Shown: positions 28,858-38,535 of the stretch, piece after piece
How positions within the stretch are numbered: position 1 is the stretch's first letter
Layout: the number at the start of each line of letters is the position of its first letter
Assembly: GCA_023212725.1 (NCBI GenBank)
Contig: JALBYF010000035.1
Span: forward strand, 124,001-188,000
Direction of reading: 5' to 3'
Length of the DNA stretch: 64,000 nt
From: Tranzscheliella williamsii
Lineage: Eukaryota > Basidiomycota > Ustilaginomycetes > Ustilaginales > Ustilaginaceae
Translations under genes and position numbers: made by a program
The notes under the pieces: generated by a model
The model's input: the letters and a program-made list of their open reading frames with translations, nothing else
The model's database searches: none
Told to the model about the DNA's origin: nothing

Positions 28858-31800
28858 TCAGATGGCGTGCGAGATGCGTCGTTTGAAGCGGGCTATTTTG
28901 GATTCCGAGCTCGGTGACGACGTAGAACCAGACTCAATGTGGCCGGCGTTTGGTGTTGCTCCATTTACACGATTGCTGACCTGCCGTTGCACCGTCGCTT
29001 GCTGCCCGTGGGAGGAGTGGTGATGTTGATAAGCCATATAGGCACTGGCGTTGAGGTTGGGTCCCGTTCGTGGATAGGGTGGGTGGTCGTGCGGGTCGAA
29101 AGGAGACGCCTCCTTCTCTTCAGCATCGCTCGGGCCAACCTCACCCCGGCCACGACTGCGGCTCCGGCCACGACGGTTCGTCTCTTTCCCTGTGACCGGC
29201 CGCGAGGATGCATGCATAGGCTCGTTGTGGGACTTGTCAATCGCAACAGGGGCAAAACCGATGTTAGATGATACGCACTCGGTCGGCTTCCCATTGCTTT
29301 CGATTCTCGCTTTGCCCTTGGCGGTTTGAGCGTCGGTGAGATCAAAACGAGGTGCTTCTAGGGAGGGGCCTATTTGCTCCTCTCCAGCTGTATCAACGTC
29401 TTCGCCGCCATCGCTCGAGCGATTTTGGCCATTACAGTGGACGTGTGGAGAATGGTCAGCTGGTTGGGTGTTGTGATGCTGGTTCATTGTGCTGTTCCCG
29501 ATCGCCGGCACTAGTGTCTGGGCCGGTGCCGATCGGCCTTGTTCAAAATCCCGTTGGGATTGCGCTGTAGTATTATGTTGAGGAGCTTCAGCCAACGTGC
29601 TCAAAAATGTGTTGTTGAGTGGTGTTCCGGATTCCTCCAACCCAGGCGAGAAGCCTCCCACCGCAGCAACTGAGGGCCATTCACCTCCCTCCATGTTGGA
29701 CAGCGCGGTGTGCGTCCCCAAGCCTGATGAAGGCAGCCGGCTTCGGTGCGGCGAAAGGCGGTCCTGTTGGCCGCTGATGGCGATTGGACCAGAGGTACGG
29801 CGCAGAGGAGATCCTGTGTCGATTGACCCCGGGTGAGAGTGGTGCTGCGGACTATTTTGCCCAGAGTGTCTCTGCACGTTCTCATTTAGGAGTCGATCTG
29901 CGATTGCCATCTCGTCCAGCTCCGCTGCCAGTCGAGAGGCGCCTTCGGCAGTATGCCTGCTCTCCGCTTCGGCCGATGAAAAAGTCTCGCCTTCCGCAAT
30001 CGGCCCTGCACTTGAGCCAACCGCGGTGTCTGGGCGTGCCCAGTCATTCTTGCGTTTGCTTGATGGCGCTGTACCCCTGCCGATGGCGACGGATGCTGAT
30101 GCGGAGCCGTGTAGATCGGCAATAAGCGGTGAAGAAGCCGGACTTGCGAGGGCCCTTCGAGCGGAAGCGACAGCTGAGATGCGAGCTTGAGAGCTGGACT
30201 CGTGATTGACGCTGGTGAGGTCATGTAAATCAGTGGAGGAGAGTGATATGCTAGATACGATTGGTGCCTCAAGTTCGGCTGCCGGTGTACCGGCCTCTAC
30301 AGACAAGATGCCTTGGGCGAGACGTGCCTCTGCTGCAGAAGCTTCCTGCAGCAGGGCTGCTTGCCATGCCTCGTCCTCCTCGACATCGGCTTCGAGATCA
30401 GCAAAGGTGCGGCAAAGCGGGCAGGAGAAGCCAGGATGGTGGAGATTCAGAAGCGGGCGAATGCATTTGTAGTGAAAAACGTGCGAACAAGGAGCGATAA
30501 AGAGCGCCTGGCAGACGGTCACGGAGAAGAGACAGATGCAACAGTCGGTCACACTGACACTTTGTCGATTGGTCGGAAGCGCTGATGCGGCTTTGCCCTT
30601 CTCTTCCGGAGGCGAGAGCGGCGTGCCCTGCAGCGCACGCAGCTGTCGTAGAGCATTGACGTTGAATTGACTTGCTTCCCTCTGCCACCCTCGATTCAGC
30701 TCTACCCGCATCTTCACGCATCGATAGATCTCTTCGGTACCACCCTGGTAATCGACGCCCAGTTGTACAACATCTCCGTCTTTGATAGCAAATGGACGGG
30801 ACTCGGCGTTGGGGGCAGAGAGGCGAATGTGATTGAGGAAAGTACCTGATGAGGACTTGGTATCGCGGATAAAGAACTTTCCATCCGCTTCGCACCACAC
30901 CTCTGCGTGAAGCCGGCTAACCACTTTGCTTTTGAACGCGATCTTGGAGGAGTCGATCCGACCACCGCCTCCATGGTTGCCGCTGATGTGAATAGCACCA
31001 CCTCTCGCGCCAGGCTGACCTCTGCTCGGAGTGCTGCTGGGATCGATGGATGTGGCCGATATCCCTTCACCATTTTCAGGACCGTTGATGGTTGCGGTGG
31101 TATTCGGATCGGATTGCGATGTTTGCCGATCGGTGAAGCGACCCACTTTGATCGCCTTGGAACCCTCTCTGATGTCTCGTTCGATCGGCTCGAAGTGCAG
31201 GGAGCGGGTAGCCTCGAGATGGGGAACCAAACGTATCCTACGGATATTGTTGAGCGCATGCCCAGGACTGGAGACGTTGGCGTCAGCCGCTTCCGGCACC
31301 GCATTGCGATCAGCCGCAGGTAGCGCATCCGCAGGCGGCTGTTCACCAGTCGGATTGGCAGTAGCGATCGGCGATGACTCCGGCGCACCTGGAAGGGCCG
31401 CCATGGTACGAGAGGTAGGGATGGCAGCGTGGTCTCCAGAAGAGCGGGCGTGATGGGACGACCCATTATAGTTTGGACGCGGAAGCGCTGGCGGCGGGGT
31501 GAAACTTTGATTGCGCATGGGGCTGGGATTGGAGCCGTTGGGGGAAAGCGCAGGCGAGCTGGTGTTGCGCGGCATCAGAAAGGAATCGCGATCCCTCTCT
31601 CGTGTTGGGGGACGCTGAGATTCATTGCGGCCAGCACCTTGGCTGTACCGTCGAAACATGCGGCCAAAAGCGCTGCCGCTACCGCCTGGAGGAGGAGTGT
31701 TGGTGCTCGTCATGGCCTCTCGGTCGGCTCGTGCGGTGGACGGGAACGCCAGCCTGGAACGTGTGGAAGCACTTGCCGCGAACGGACTGTGATTATCTGA

Positions 31801-32094
31801 CGACGAGTGGCTCACAGATGGGGACGGATGCGATTGTGCGCTTGGCACAGTGAGATGGACCTGAGAAGAGGAAGAGCTGCGAGGAAAGCCCTGGTAGATG
31901 CCTGCGGAAGAGGTTCCTAGCAAATTTGAAGTGCTAGCGGCGAAGGCAACGGCGTTAGCAGAGGCTTTGGACCGACGAGTGAATCTGGAATAGAGCGAGA
32001 AGCGACCAGGATGAATTCTGCCAGGTGTTCCGTTTAGCTGATGCTGGAAAGGCGAAGATGAAGAGTATGAGTTTGGTGTCGGTGAGCCAGACAT
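28858..32094 (-). CDS. DMA/CHFR-like FHA-RING E3 ubiquitin ligase
   Basis: 1078 residues, single exon. An FHA domain spans about 305-470: KAIKVGRFTDR near 311, then KSKVVSRLHAEVWCE and IRDTKSSSGTFLNHIRLS, with the phosphothreonine-binding R, S-R-H and N residues present. A RING-H2 follows near 515-562 (CCICLFSVTVC, APCSHVFHYKCI, CPLCR), giving the Cys3-His2-Cys3 ligand set. This FHA-then-RING order is that of yeast Dma1/Dma2 and animal CHFR/RNF8, which ubiquitinate phosphorylated targets in mitotic exit, septin and spindle checkpoint control. The ~300-residue N-terminus and ~500-residue C-terminus are disordered, so the protein is over twice the usual Dma length. The next 4 kb upstream is gene-free and repeat-rich. 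Confidence 0.88.
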   Translation of the reverse strand: MSGSPTPNSYSSSSPFQHQLNGTPGRIHPGRFSLYSRFTRRSKASANAVAFAASTSNLLGTSSAGIYQGFPRSSSSSQVHLTVPSAQSHPSPSVSHSSSDNHSPFAASASTRSRLAFPSTARADREAMTSTNTPPPGGSGSAFGRMFRRYSQGAGRNESQRPPTRERDRDSFLMPRNTSSPALSPNGSNPSPMRNQSFTPPPALPRPNYNGSSHHARSSGDHAAIPTSRTMAALPGAPESSPIATANPTGEQPPADALPAADRNAVPEAADANVSSPGHALNNIRRIRLVPHLEATRSLHFEPIERDIREGSKAIKVGRFTDRQTSQSDPNTTATINGPENGEGISATSIDPSSTPSRGQPGARGGAIHISGNHGGGGRIDSSKIAFKSKVVSRLHAEVWCEADGKFFIRDTKSSSGTFLNHIRLSAPNAESRPFAIKDGDVVQLGVDYQGGTEEIYRCVKMRVELNRGWQREASQFNVNALRQLRALQGTPLSPPEEKGKAASALPTNRQSVSVTDCCICLFSVTVCQALFIAPCSHVFHYKCIRPLLNLHHPGFSCPLCRTFADLEADVEEDEAWQAALLQEASAAEARLAQGILSVEAGTPAAELEAPIVSSISLSSTDLHDLTSVNHESSSQARISAVASARRALASPASSPLIADLHGSASASVAIGRGTAPSSKRKNDWARPDTAVGSSAGPIAEGETFSSAEAESRHTAEGASRLAAELDEMAIADRLLNENVQRHSGQNSPQHHSHPGSIDTGSPLRRTSGPIAISGQQDRLSPHRSRLPSSGLGTHTALSNMEGGEWPSVAAVGGFSPGLEESGTPLNNTFLSTLAEAPQHNTTAQSQRDFEQGRSAPAQTLVPAIGNSTMNQHHNTQPADHSPHVHCNGQNRSSDGGEDVDTAGEEQIGPSLEAPRFDLTDAQTAKGKARIESNGKPTECVSSNIGFAPVAIDKSHNEPMHASSRPVTGKETNRRGRSRSRGRGEVGPSDAEEKEASPFDPHDHPPYPRTGPNLNASAYMAYQHHHSSHGQQATVQRQVSNRVNGATPNAGHIESGSTSSPSSESKIARFKRRISHAI

Positions 32095-33420
32095 CGATGT
32101 TCGTCCGGACGCAGTAAAAAGGTGATCTAAGTCGACAGCATGGATGTCAACGCTGCAAGCTAGGAAAAAGGAAGGAGGGAGGTGGCGTTGGCTTGCAGAG
32201 AGCTGGATGTGCTAAAACAAACACACAAGCATGCCTCGACAGCAATCACGGTACATGAAACGTTTGGCGGCGCTGGGATTAGCCCACAGAAGCGACGAGA
32301 TGAACCCGAGTTGGCAGATCGACGTTTCGGAATCGGAAGTGTGACAACGAGCGGCAACGAGTGGTACCAATGGTGGGAGACCAAGGCTGCCAAAAGCGTA
32401 CGACAAGATGCCGGAGAGGCTCAGCGTCCAGCGAGGTATCTGAATGGCTGTTGCGCTCTTCCAAGCAGATGAGCTGCAAAAGATCGATGTCGTTGTCGAA
32501 CGTAGCTCGCGCGTGCTGCGCTGATCAGCTGCCGTTGCCAAAGACGACGAGGCGAGAGGTCAAGGTGGTTTAGGGGTTGTTGTGTATGTTGCTGGTAGGT
32601 GATCAACGTGGAAGCGAGGATGTAGAGAGGCTGGATAGGATCGAAGCTGTCAGCTCAGCTACGCTCAGCTGCCAATCACGAGAGTTGATTGTGACACTAC
32701 TAAGAATGCGCCATTAGGAGGCTGGCTAAATCGGGGCAAAGGGCGGGCGACAGCAACCCACTTGCGTGCTTTCCAAGCGAACTCATAGTATGACTGCAGA
32801 GGGCCAACAATCAGAAATACAAGATAAGTTGGCACAAGAGCGGGGAGCAGAGAGCGGTTGATATGGCCAAGTGACGCACGCACAGTCGAGTCTACGCCTG
32901 CAGCAGCAGTCACAGTGCTAATCCACCAGCCCAACCGCGCAAGAACTGAGGAATGAGCCGCTTAGGGACCTGAATTTGAAATGCCCAATGTGAGCCAGTC
33001 AAGCTGGCGAAAGTGGACCCAAGCCGCATTGATCAACTAGTACAAATCGAGTAGGGTCGCCTGTCTTACGCCTTACAACGTCGTCCTTAGCGAACCTCCA
33101 CCGGAAATGGCACCCTGCATAGCCACTGAACTACACACAACTTGTATAGTTATGTCCTGTATGTACATACAGTATGTCCAATAAAGCCCCACCTTTCCTC
33201 CAAATCCAGCATATTTTCGACATCTACACCAAAGACATCTGGCAACAACCCATTCCTTTGGTGTAACATCATGTAACCCAGATCACTGAAAAGCTGAGAA
33301 GCAGAGCTTTCTAATGATATAAATATTGATGGCTCTTGCATTATATGTTATGCTACAATCCTTTGTTGAGTCTGACTGTAGTTTGTTATGGTCACCGACC
33401 CGTTTCGTGGGTTTATCACC
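32095..33420. other. Intergenic upstream of the FHA-RING gene
   Basis: 1.3 kb. From about 33000 the base composition becomes AT-richer than in the flanking genes. It includes a perfect 16-bp palindrome, ctgtatgtacatacag, at 33157-33172. No gene is recognised. Confidence 0.45.
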
Positions 33421-34167
33421 TGTTAGAATCTGGCTGTGTCGGATAGCTTGGTGAGCTGTCGCACGCACGTGCCACTCTTGCGATCCCCGATGAGAACGAA
33501 TTCCTTCCCTGCACGCCAGCAGGGGGAACGAATTCCTTCTCTGCGGGGAAGCGTTCTTTCTTCCCAAGGGAACGCAAGCAGCCGATGTTCGCTCCTCGCA
33601 GGGAAACATCGCCTCCCGTGTCGAACTCCAACGACACGCAGGCACTTGACGAGAGCCCCTTAAGGAGGGCTCGCCATACGAACATCTTCGTGCCTATGAT
33701 CCACACTTCGTCCCTCCTATAGCACGAAGTGTACATATATAAGCACTATGTCTTCGACCCCCGGTCGAAAGCAATGTGTCCATTCTTACAACATCCTTCC
33801 TAGCCCCAAGTGTGACGAACGCTCACTCTGTGAACCGATTGACTCACTTGAGATCTAGCATCAACTTGCATTAGGTAAACTATCGCCGTCTACTGTGAAC
33901 GTCATATCCTACCAAAGCGCGTTGACCACCAGACGCACAAGTTTAAAATCACCCGCACCCCCGGGACTAACCACACCCTACCTGGCCTGTGCCCGGTCAA
34001 CCCCCATCCCTACCCGTTTGACACTTGTATATATATACCCACCCTGGCCCACAACCTCCCCTCCTGGAGGTCATCGAATGTATTTAGTCTATTGCTGCCC
34101 AATAGGAGAAGTACTTGATCCTAACCACCTTGTCGCCATTGTGCGGCCTCTCATAGTGGTGCACCAC
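33421..34167. repeat. Repeat-derived DNA, possible solo LTR remnant starting TGTTAGAATC
   Basis: The stretch opens with TGTTAGAATC at 33421, contains a TATA-like acatatataa (~33734), and carries two close copies of gaacgaattccttc (about 33497 and 33528). No coding domain of a retrotransposon is present. A matching LTR end or target duplication was not found, so the boundaries are uncertain. Confidence 0.35.
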
Positions 34168-34251
34168 TGTAATACCCCAGCCTCTACCCCGTCACTGGTA
34201 TCACCAGTGATTTACCCAGTGCCAGAGGTTGTCAGACCCTGGGGTGTAACA
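34168..34251. mobile_element. Small palindromic element with TGTAATACCCCAG / CTGGGGTGTAACA ends
   Basis: 84 bp with 13-bp near-perfect inverted ends. An internal hairpin, cactggt-atc-accagtg, sits at ~34192-34208. A separate perfect palindrome gtggtgcaccac lies just outside at 34155-34166. The ends resemble LTR or miniature-element termini. It is non-coding. Confidence 0.5.
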
Positions 34252-34517
34252 TAGTTTTTCTCTTTTAGCTTCATCATCACATATATGCTAGTGCTCATGC
34301 AGCTCCATCACTAGCTGATAGAAATTGGTATGTGATACATGTGTGTGTAGCCATAGATGAGGGGGAGCAAACAAGCTAATTGTAACGGTGGAGACTCCAT
34401 AGGGCGATGTGAGCCCTAGGACCACCATGTGAGTTGCCTGTTCAGGGACTCAATGGCAGTGATGACAGAGGTTGATGCGCTACAGGTGGTGACTCTTTAT
34501 TGGTAGCGCAACAACAA

Positions 34518-34738
34518 TGTTATAGGTTTGGGGAACCTTGGGCCGGCATAGCTCAAGGGGCAGCCGCCACGGCGCTGCTGTGGCCTTCATATAAAAAGTA
34601 CAGGTGCACTGTTTCCCGCATAACAAGTTCCCACCAATAGACATGGTACTAGCGGGTCTACCCACTGTTCAGGTGGAAGAGAGACTATGTATATAGGCAG
34701 CACTTCGAGACTGGAGGAGGACTGGTTCCTCATCCAGT
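34518..34738 (-). repeat. Direct repeat copy 1 (LTR-like unit)
   Basis: Starts tgttataggtttggggaacc and ends ctggttcctcatccagt. It is similar over its length to 35375-35584, with point differences and a ~10-bp indel. Read on the minus strand it would start TGGATGAGG and end ATAACA, like a solo LTR, and it has a TATA-like tatatacatag near its middle. Confidence 0.7.
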
Positions 34739-34881
34739 TGTTACGGTCAACCACCCAGTTGCAAGTAGGTGTGACAGGGTTGGTCCACGACCCTGCACAT
34801 GTCATAGCTCTCAGTGAGCCACACGCGCACCATCGCGCATCCCGAAGGTAAGAATGGTGATGCCAGCAGCTGCAGGATCAG

Positions 34882-35001
34882 TGTTACGGGCCCCAAGCTG
34901 GAAGGGCACACTCCATAGTGCAGCAGCAAAACCACTACACCAACTAAAACACTAGTTGGTGAACCAAGCTTGATGCGTGCTGAAGAAGGGGCCCTGTAAC
35001 A
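34882..35001. mobile_element. 120-bp unit with TGTTACGGGCCCC / GGGGCCCTGTAACA ends
   Basis: The two ends are inverted repeats of 13-14 bp differing by one base insertion. It sits between the two direct repeat copies inside the larger inverted-arm element. It is non-coding and miniature-element-like. Confidence 0.5.
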
Positions 35002-35374
35002 TTACCCCCCCCTTCTACAGTTGCTGGTCCCTCAGCAACCAAGAAGTGCACATTGCGGTCCAAGGTTCAACCTTGATCACTTTTGTTCAGCTCCCAGCTG
35101 AAACACCCTCCCTCTCCTTAGGACACAGCTGGCAGCTCAGCCACTTTGGTCATGTAGGAACCTGTTCTGCGCCCTCTATTGGCCGGTCGAAGTTCTCAGC
35201 TACAAACTGTCCACCCGGATCTCACAGGCTAGGGTTTCAATTAATGCATGAGACAGTGCCCGCTACCAGGCATGCATTTTAGAGGTTAGACCAAGTTTCC
35301 TGGCTTGGCCGAAAAGGGACCCCAAACTCAGTGCTCCCTCTGGGATTTGAACAGGTGACTAACTAGTGTTCTAA

Positions 35375-35584
35375 TGTTATGGGTTTGGGGAACCTTGGGC
35401 CGGTATAGCTCAAGGGGCAGCCGCCATGGCGCTGCCGTGGCCTTCATATAAAAAGTACAGGTGCATAAACAGTTCCCACCAGTGGATGTGGTGCTAGCAG
35501 GTCTACCCATTGTTCAGGTGGAAGAGAGACTATGTATATAGGCAGCGCTTTCGAGACTGGAGGAGGACTGGTTCCTCATCCAGT
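35375..35584 (-). repeat. Direct repeat copy 2 (LTR-like unit)
   Basis: Second copy of the unit at 34518-34738 in the same orientation. The flanking sequence differs on both sides (ctagttaatact here against tgttacggtcaa at copy 1), so the homology ends sharply at the unit borders. This points to independent insertions or LTRs of one deleted element. Confidence 0.7.
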
Positions 35585-35889
35585 CTAGTTAATACTAAAG
35601 CATATCTCTACCTCTCGGTATAGTTCGTAGGGTCCTACGAACTATACTCCGGTATGCTGAGTACTGATAGGCGGGTGCACAACATGTGTGCCTAGTTACG
35701 CTGATACCAATCACCCCAGCGCTGTAGTGCCTCTCGCTACAGCAGTATCAATTGTCATCGCACTACAGGGTAAAGGGTCACCACCTGTAGTGCGTCACTC
35801 TCTGTCGTCACTGCCATTGAGTCCCTGAACGGGCGACTCACATGGTGGTCCTAGGGCTCACATCGCCCTACGGGATACCCACCGTTACA

Positions 35890-36239
35890 CACAGCTTTCG
35901 AACAGTATAACACACACCATACTTTGCCTGATGATGAGTGGTCTCTTGTATGAGGATGAGTGGCCATCTCGAGTTTTTTAGGCTTAATGGTGGGGCAGTA
36001 TAGCACATGACTGTACATTAATGTGGATGCTCCTGACAGTTCAACCTGGTATCACAGTAGCTCCGCACATAGCTAACGTCACAGCTAACGCAGCACCTTT
36101 GAACGTCGTCGTCGCCCTGCGTCATGTCGGCGTTTGTGAGAGAGGATCAAATTGCACGGCAAAGGTGCCCTTTCGGGGTTTCCCAACTCGCAGATAATTT
36201 GTGCAGGCGGCCGAATCACATCTCAGCCGACTTGGGCTT
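35890..36239. other. Repeat-flank region between the element and the MFS gene
   Basis: 350 bp. It contains tggtatcacagtagctcc at ~36049, which resembles a retrotransposon primer-binding site (TGGTATCAGAGC type), but no neighbouring LTR could be defined. No gene is seen. Confidence 0.3.
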
Positions 36240-37562
36240 CTAGATTAGGCCAGCCCGTCTGACAAACCAGGGCAGTCCACCGGCAAAGGCAGTGCAGCCT
36301 GTAAAGATAATGATCGAGCCGTACTCGCTGCCGTAGGCCGAGATGGCAGCATCGTGCAGGGATCTGCTTTTGTCGATGAGCGATTCGCTCAGCGGGCCCG
36401 AGATGATGGAGCCTACACCCCGTCCCATCGCGAGCAGGCCGAAGACGACGTTGGCGTCAGTGTTCTCGTGCTTGCGCTGTAGTTCGCGGATGACACCTCC
36501 CCAGCTTGTAGAGTAGGCAGCGGCCGTCAGACCGTACATCAAGCTAAACACCAAGAGGGGAGCGGTGGATGTCGTGAGGCCGAGGACGACGAATACGGCC
36601 ACACACGACAGAATACCTTGCCCGAGCAAGACCAGAGTAACGTCGAATTTGTCCACCAATACGCCGGCGCCAATACATCCGAGGATGCCGGTGAGGTTGA
36701 CGAATAGAATCGTCAGGGAGCCGAGTGTGCTGCCCAGTCCGAGTGTTTCCGCAATGGTAGGCAGGTAGTTTGTTGGCAAAAAGTACCCGAGCGCTTGGAC
36801 GGTGTTGAAAAACTGCAAAGTCCAGAAGAACGGCATTCTCAGGAAAGAGAGATCGACGGGAGCGGCAAAATGCGTGCTCGACACTGGAAGGCGGGGTTTC
36901 AGTAAGACCAGAATCGGAGACGAAAGAACGACGATGCTGACGGCGACCAGGCGCAGCGTCCATCGGAAGCCGACCTGATCCAATACAGTCCGCAATATCA
37001 GAGGCATAGCGATACCACCAACAAAGTCTCCAGAGAACGCGACTCCAATGGCCAAGCCCCGCTTTTTGGAGAACCACTCGTTGATGAGATTGATCGTAGG
37101 CGTGACAAGTGCATTGCCCGCCACAGCGTAGAGCACACCTTGGCAGAGGATGAGCTGCGACACAGTGTTCGCGAATGAAGCGCCTACTAGGGATATCGTG
37201 ACAAACGGCACGCTTGCCCACAGAGACCAGCGCCTCGCCTTTGGCCACCTTTGGAAGGCCCAGAGGAAGAGAGGCATGGTGAGATACATGACGCCGGTTG
37301 AGGTGGTGCCAATGGCCGCAATGCCTCCCTGCGAAGCGAAAGGCTCGTGCGAATGATAGTATTCCTGCAAGATACCAAACGAGAGTGCGAAACCCCAGAT
37401 GAGCGCGTTACTAAGAAACGCACCAGCGAGCGCGATCCAGGCTCGAAAGCCTTCGTCCGTTGGAGGGAGCGCATGCTGTGTGCGACGAGGTTGGTCGTCA
37501 AGTTGCATTGCATCTCCTTCGCCCGTGTAGGCCGAGTGCTCGCTGCGGCTCATTAGCTCCAT
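36240..37562 (-). CDS. MFS transporter, monocarboxylate-porter-like
   Basis: 440 residues, single exon. After a polar ~35-residue cytosolic leader (ending LPPTDEGFRAWIALAGAF) there are about 12 hydrophobic segments in the two-times-six pattern of the major facilitator superfamily. Features of the fungal MCT branch include GFRAWIALAGAF, then WGFALSFGILQEYY, NEWFSKKRGLAIGVAFSG in loop 4-5 (an RG/A-type motif) and GWRWT-like GFRWTLR. Substrate cannot be told from sequence; carboxylates or related small molecules are usual. The start Met at 37562 is followed by a second at residue 4, and either is possible. It borders a repeat island, and its promoter is shared with a divergent small gene. Confidence 0.88.
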   Translation of the reverse strand: MELMSRSEHSAYTGEGDAMQLDDQPRRTQHALPPTDEGFRAWIALAGAFLSNALIWGFALSFGILQEYYHSHEPFASQGGIAAIGTTSTGVMYLTMPLFLWAFQRWPKARRWSLWASVPFVTISLVGASFANTVSQLILCQGVLYAVAGNALVTPTINLINEWFSKKRGLAIGVAFSGDFVGGIAMPLILRTVLDQVGFRWTLRLVAVSIVVLSSPILVLLKPRLPVSSTHFAAPVDLSFLRMPFFWTLQFFNTVQALGYFLPTNYLPTIAETLGLGSTLGSLTILFVNLTGILGCIGAGVLVDKFDVTLVLLGQGILSCVAVFVVLGLTTSTAPLLVFSLMYGLTAAAYSTSWGGVIRELQRKHENTDANVVFGLLAMGRGVGSIISGPLSESLIDKSRSLHDAAISAYGSEYGSIIIFTGCTAFAGGLPWFVRRAGLI

Positions 37563-37921
37563 TGTGGTGGTAAAAGTGACGTGCTTATTTTAAGCAGAAT
37601 TGCGGTTTTACTGTCTTCTCGAGGTGGAATCTTGATCCCTCTCCTACATGGTGGTTCTCTTCCATGGGCCTGAAGCTTTGGCGGCAGCATGAGTCACGGT
37701 GAAGCCGGCTTAAATTTAGGTTGAGCGTTGCGAGATCGACGAACTTTTTCACGCTGTAAGATTGTTCAAGTTCAAACCGCCGAGTTCGCCGACTGCCGAG
37801 CTTTATCCCGAAATGCCAGAAATTGGACTCCGTTACGACTTTGTGACTTTCTCTGCTCCCTAGGCTTCACTGTAACGCTGAGACCGCCACCAACATCCAC
37901 AGGGCATCAAAAGCATCCATC
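37563..37921. promoter_or_regulatory. Divergent promoter, MFS / small basic protein
   Basis: 359 bp separate the starts. It has an AT-rich core (tgcttattttaagcag near the MFS start, gcttaaatttaggt near 37708). No factor-binding site was assigned. Confidence 0.4.
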
Positions 37922-38371
37922 ATGCCATCAGCAGAACGATCCGCTGCCAGCACGCGGAAGCCAACTGCGCCGGGGCCAGGCAAGCAGAAGAAGACGTTCG
38001 CTGAAGACCGGGGCCTTTCCCACCTGCTGCAGCTCTCCAACGCCATCGCTGAGGCGCGTTCTGAAACAGACTCGAAGCGGGTCGAGTCGAGCAAACAAAG
38101 AGTGCAAGCGCGCGCGAACAAGAAGCAGCAAGATCAGCAGAAGAAGAAGGAAAAGGTTGTCGCGCAGAACCCGCAGGCTCGCATCCAGTCTAAGGCCGAA
38201 ATCAAAGCCGCCTTGAAGGCGCAGAAGAGGAACAAGGCCAAGGCGAGGAAAGAGTCCCGGAAGACACGCACTGGTGATGCGGCAATGCAAGGGTCCGCTT
38301 CCCCGTCTTCACCGTCGAATGGAAAGCGCGGGACGACGCCAAGAAAGAGCGTCAGCTTCGCACTTCCCTAG
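37922..38371 (+). CDS. Small basic Lys/Gln-rich protein with RVxF-like PP1-docking C-terminus
   Basis: 149 residues; I do not recognise the family. There is a short non-basic segment TFAEDRGLSHLLQLSNAIAE (about 24-43) predicted helical. A long basic coiled-coil-like helix follows (KKQQDQQKKKEKVVAQ, then KAALKAQKRNKAKARKESRK), and a Ser/Pro linker ends in KSVSFALP. K-S-V-S-F fits the (R/K)-x-(V/I)-x-F docking motif for protein phosphatase 1. Composition suggests a nucleolar or RNA-associated protein; this is inference. Consistent ATG context, clean length and codon use like its neighbours support a real gene. It is convergent with DSC1, 164 bp apart. Confidence 0.6.
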   Translation: MPSAERSAASTRKPTAPGPGKQKKTFAEDRGLSHLLQLSNAIAEARSETDSKRVESSKQRVQARANKKQQDQQKKKEKVVAQNPQARIQSKAEIKAALKAQKRNKAKARKESRKTRTGDAAMQGSASPSSPSNGKRGTTPRKSVSFALP

Positions 38372-38535
38372 TCTCGGTCTTTCTATTGAAATCTACAGGA
38401 TCAGCCGCGCAAGCATCACGACTCTCTCACTACTGATACCCCGTACAATCAAAACTCAGCAACCGTGTTCTCCTGCGGATAAACAATGCATGGAAGTTGG
38501 TAATTCTTCATATCGGCCATGCTTGTGTGGGTCGA

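Larger units (their letters stand above)
34381..35889. mobile_element. 1.5 kb non-coding element bounded by ~120-bp inverted arms
   Basis: The left arm (34381 to ~34500) begins TGTAACGGTGG and includes gatgtgagccctaggacc. The right arm (~35769-35889) is its reverse complement with scattered mismatches and ends CCACCGTTACA. Between the arms lie two direct copies of a ~215-bp unit and a 120-bp unit with its own inverted ends. No transposase or reverse-transcriptase frame is seen, so this is either a non-autonomous element or a nested set of solo LTRs. A target-site duplication was not evident by eye. Confidence 0.6.

Noticed and set aside
33416..33736. 106-codon minus-strand frame in the repeat island
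   Set aside because: It coincides with the LTR-like remnant and has no retroelement domain.
34545..34570. A-box-like tagctcaagggg inside the LTR-like repeat, possible tRNA-derived SINE
   Set aside because: No B box follows on the same strand in either copy. The one B-box-like gttcaaatccc is on the opposite strand and outside the repeat.
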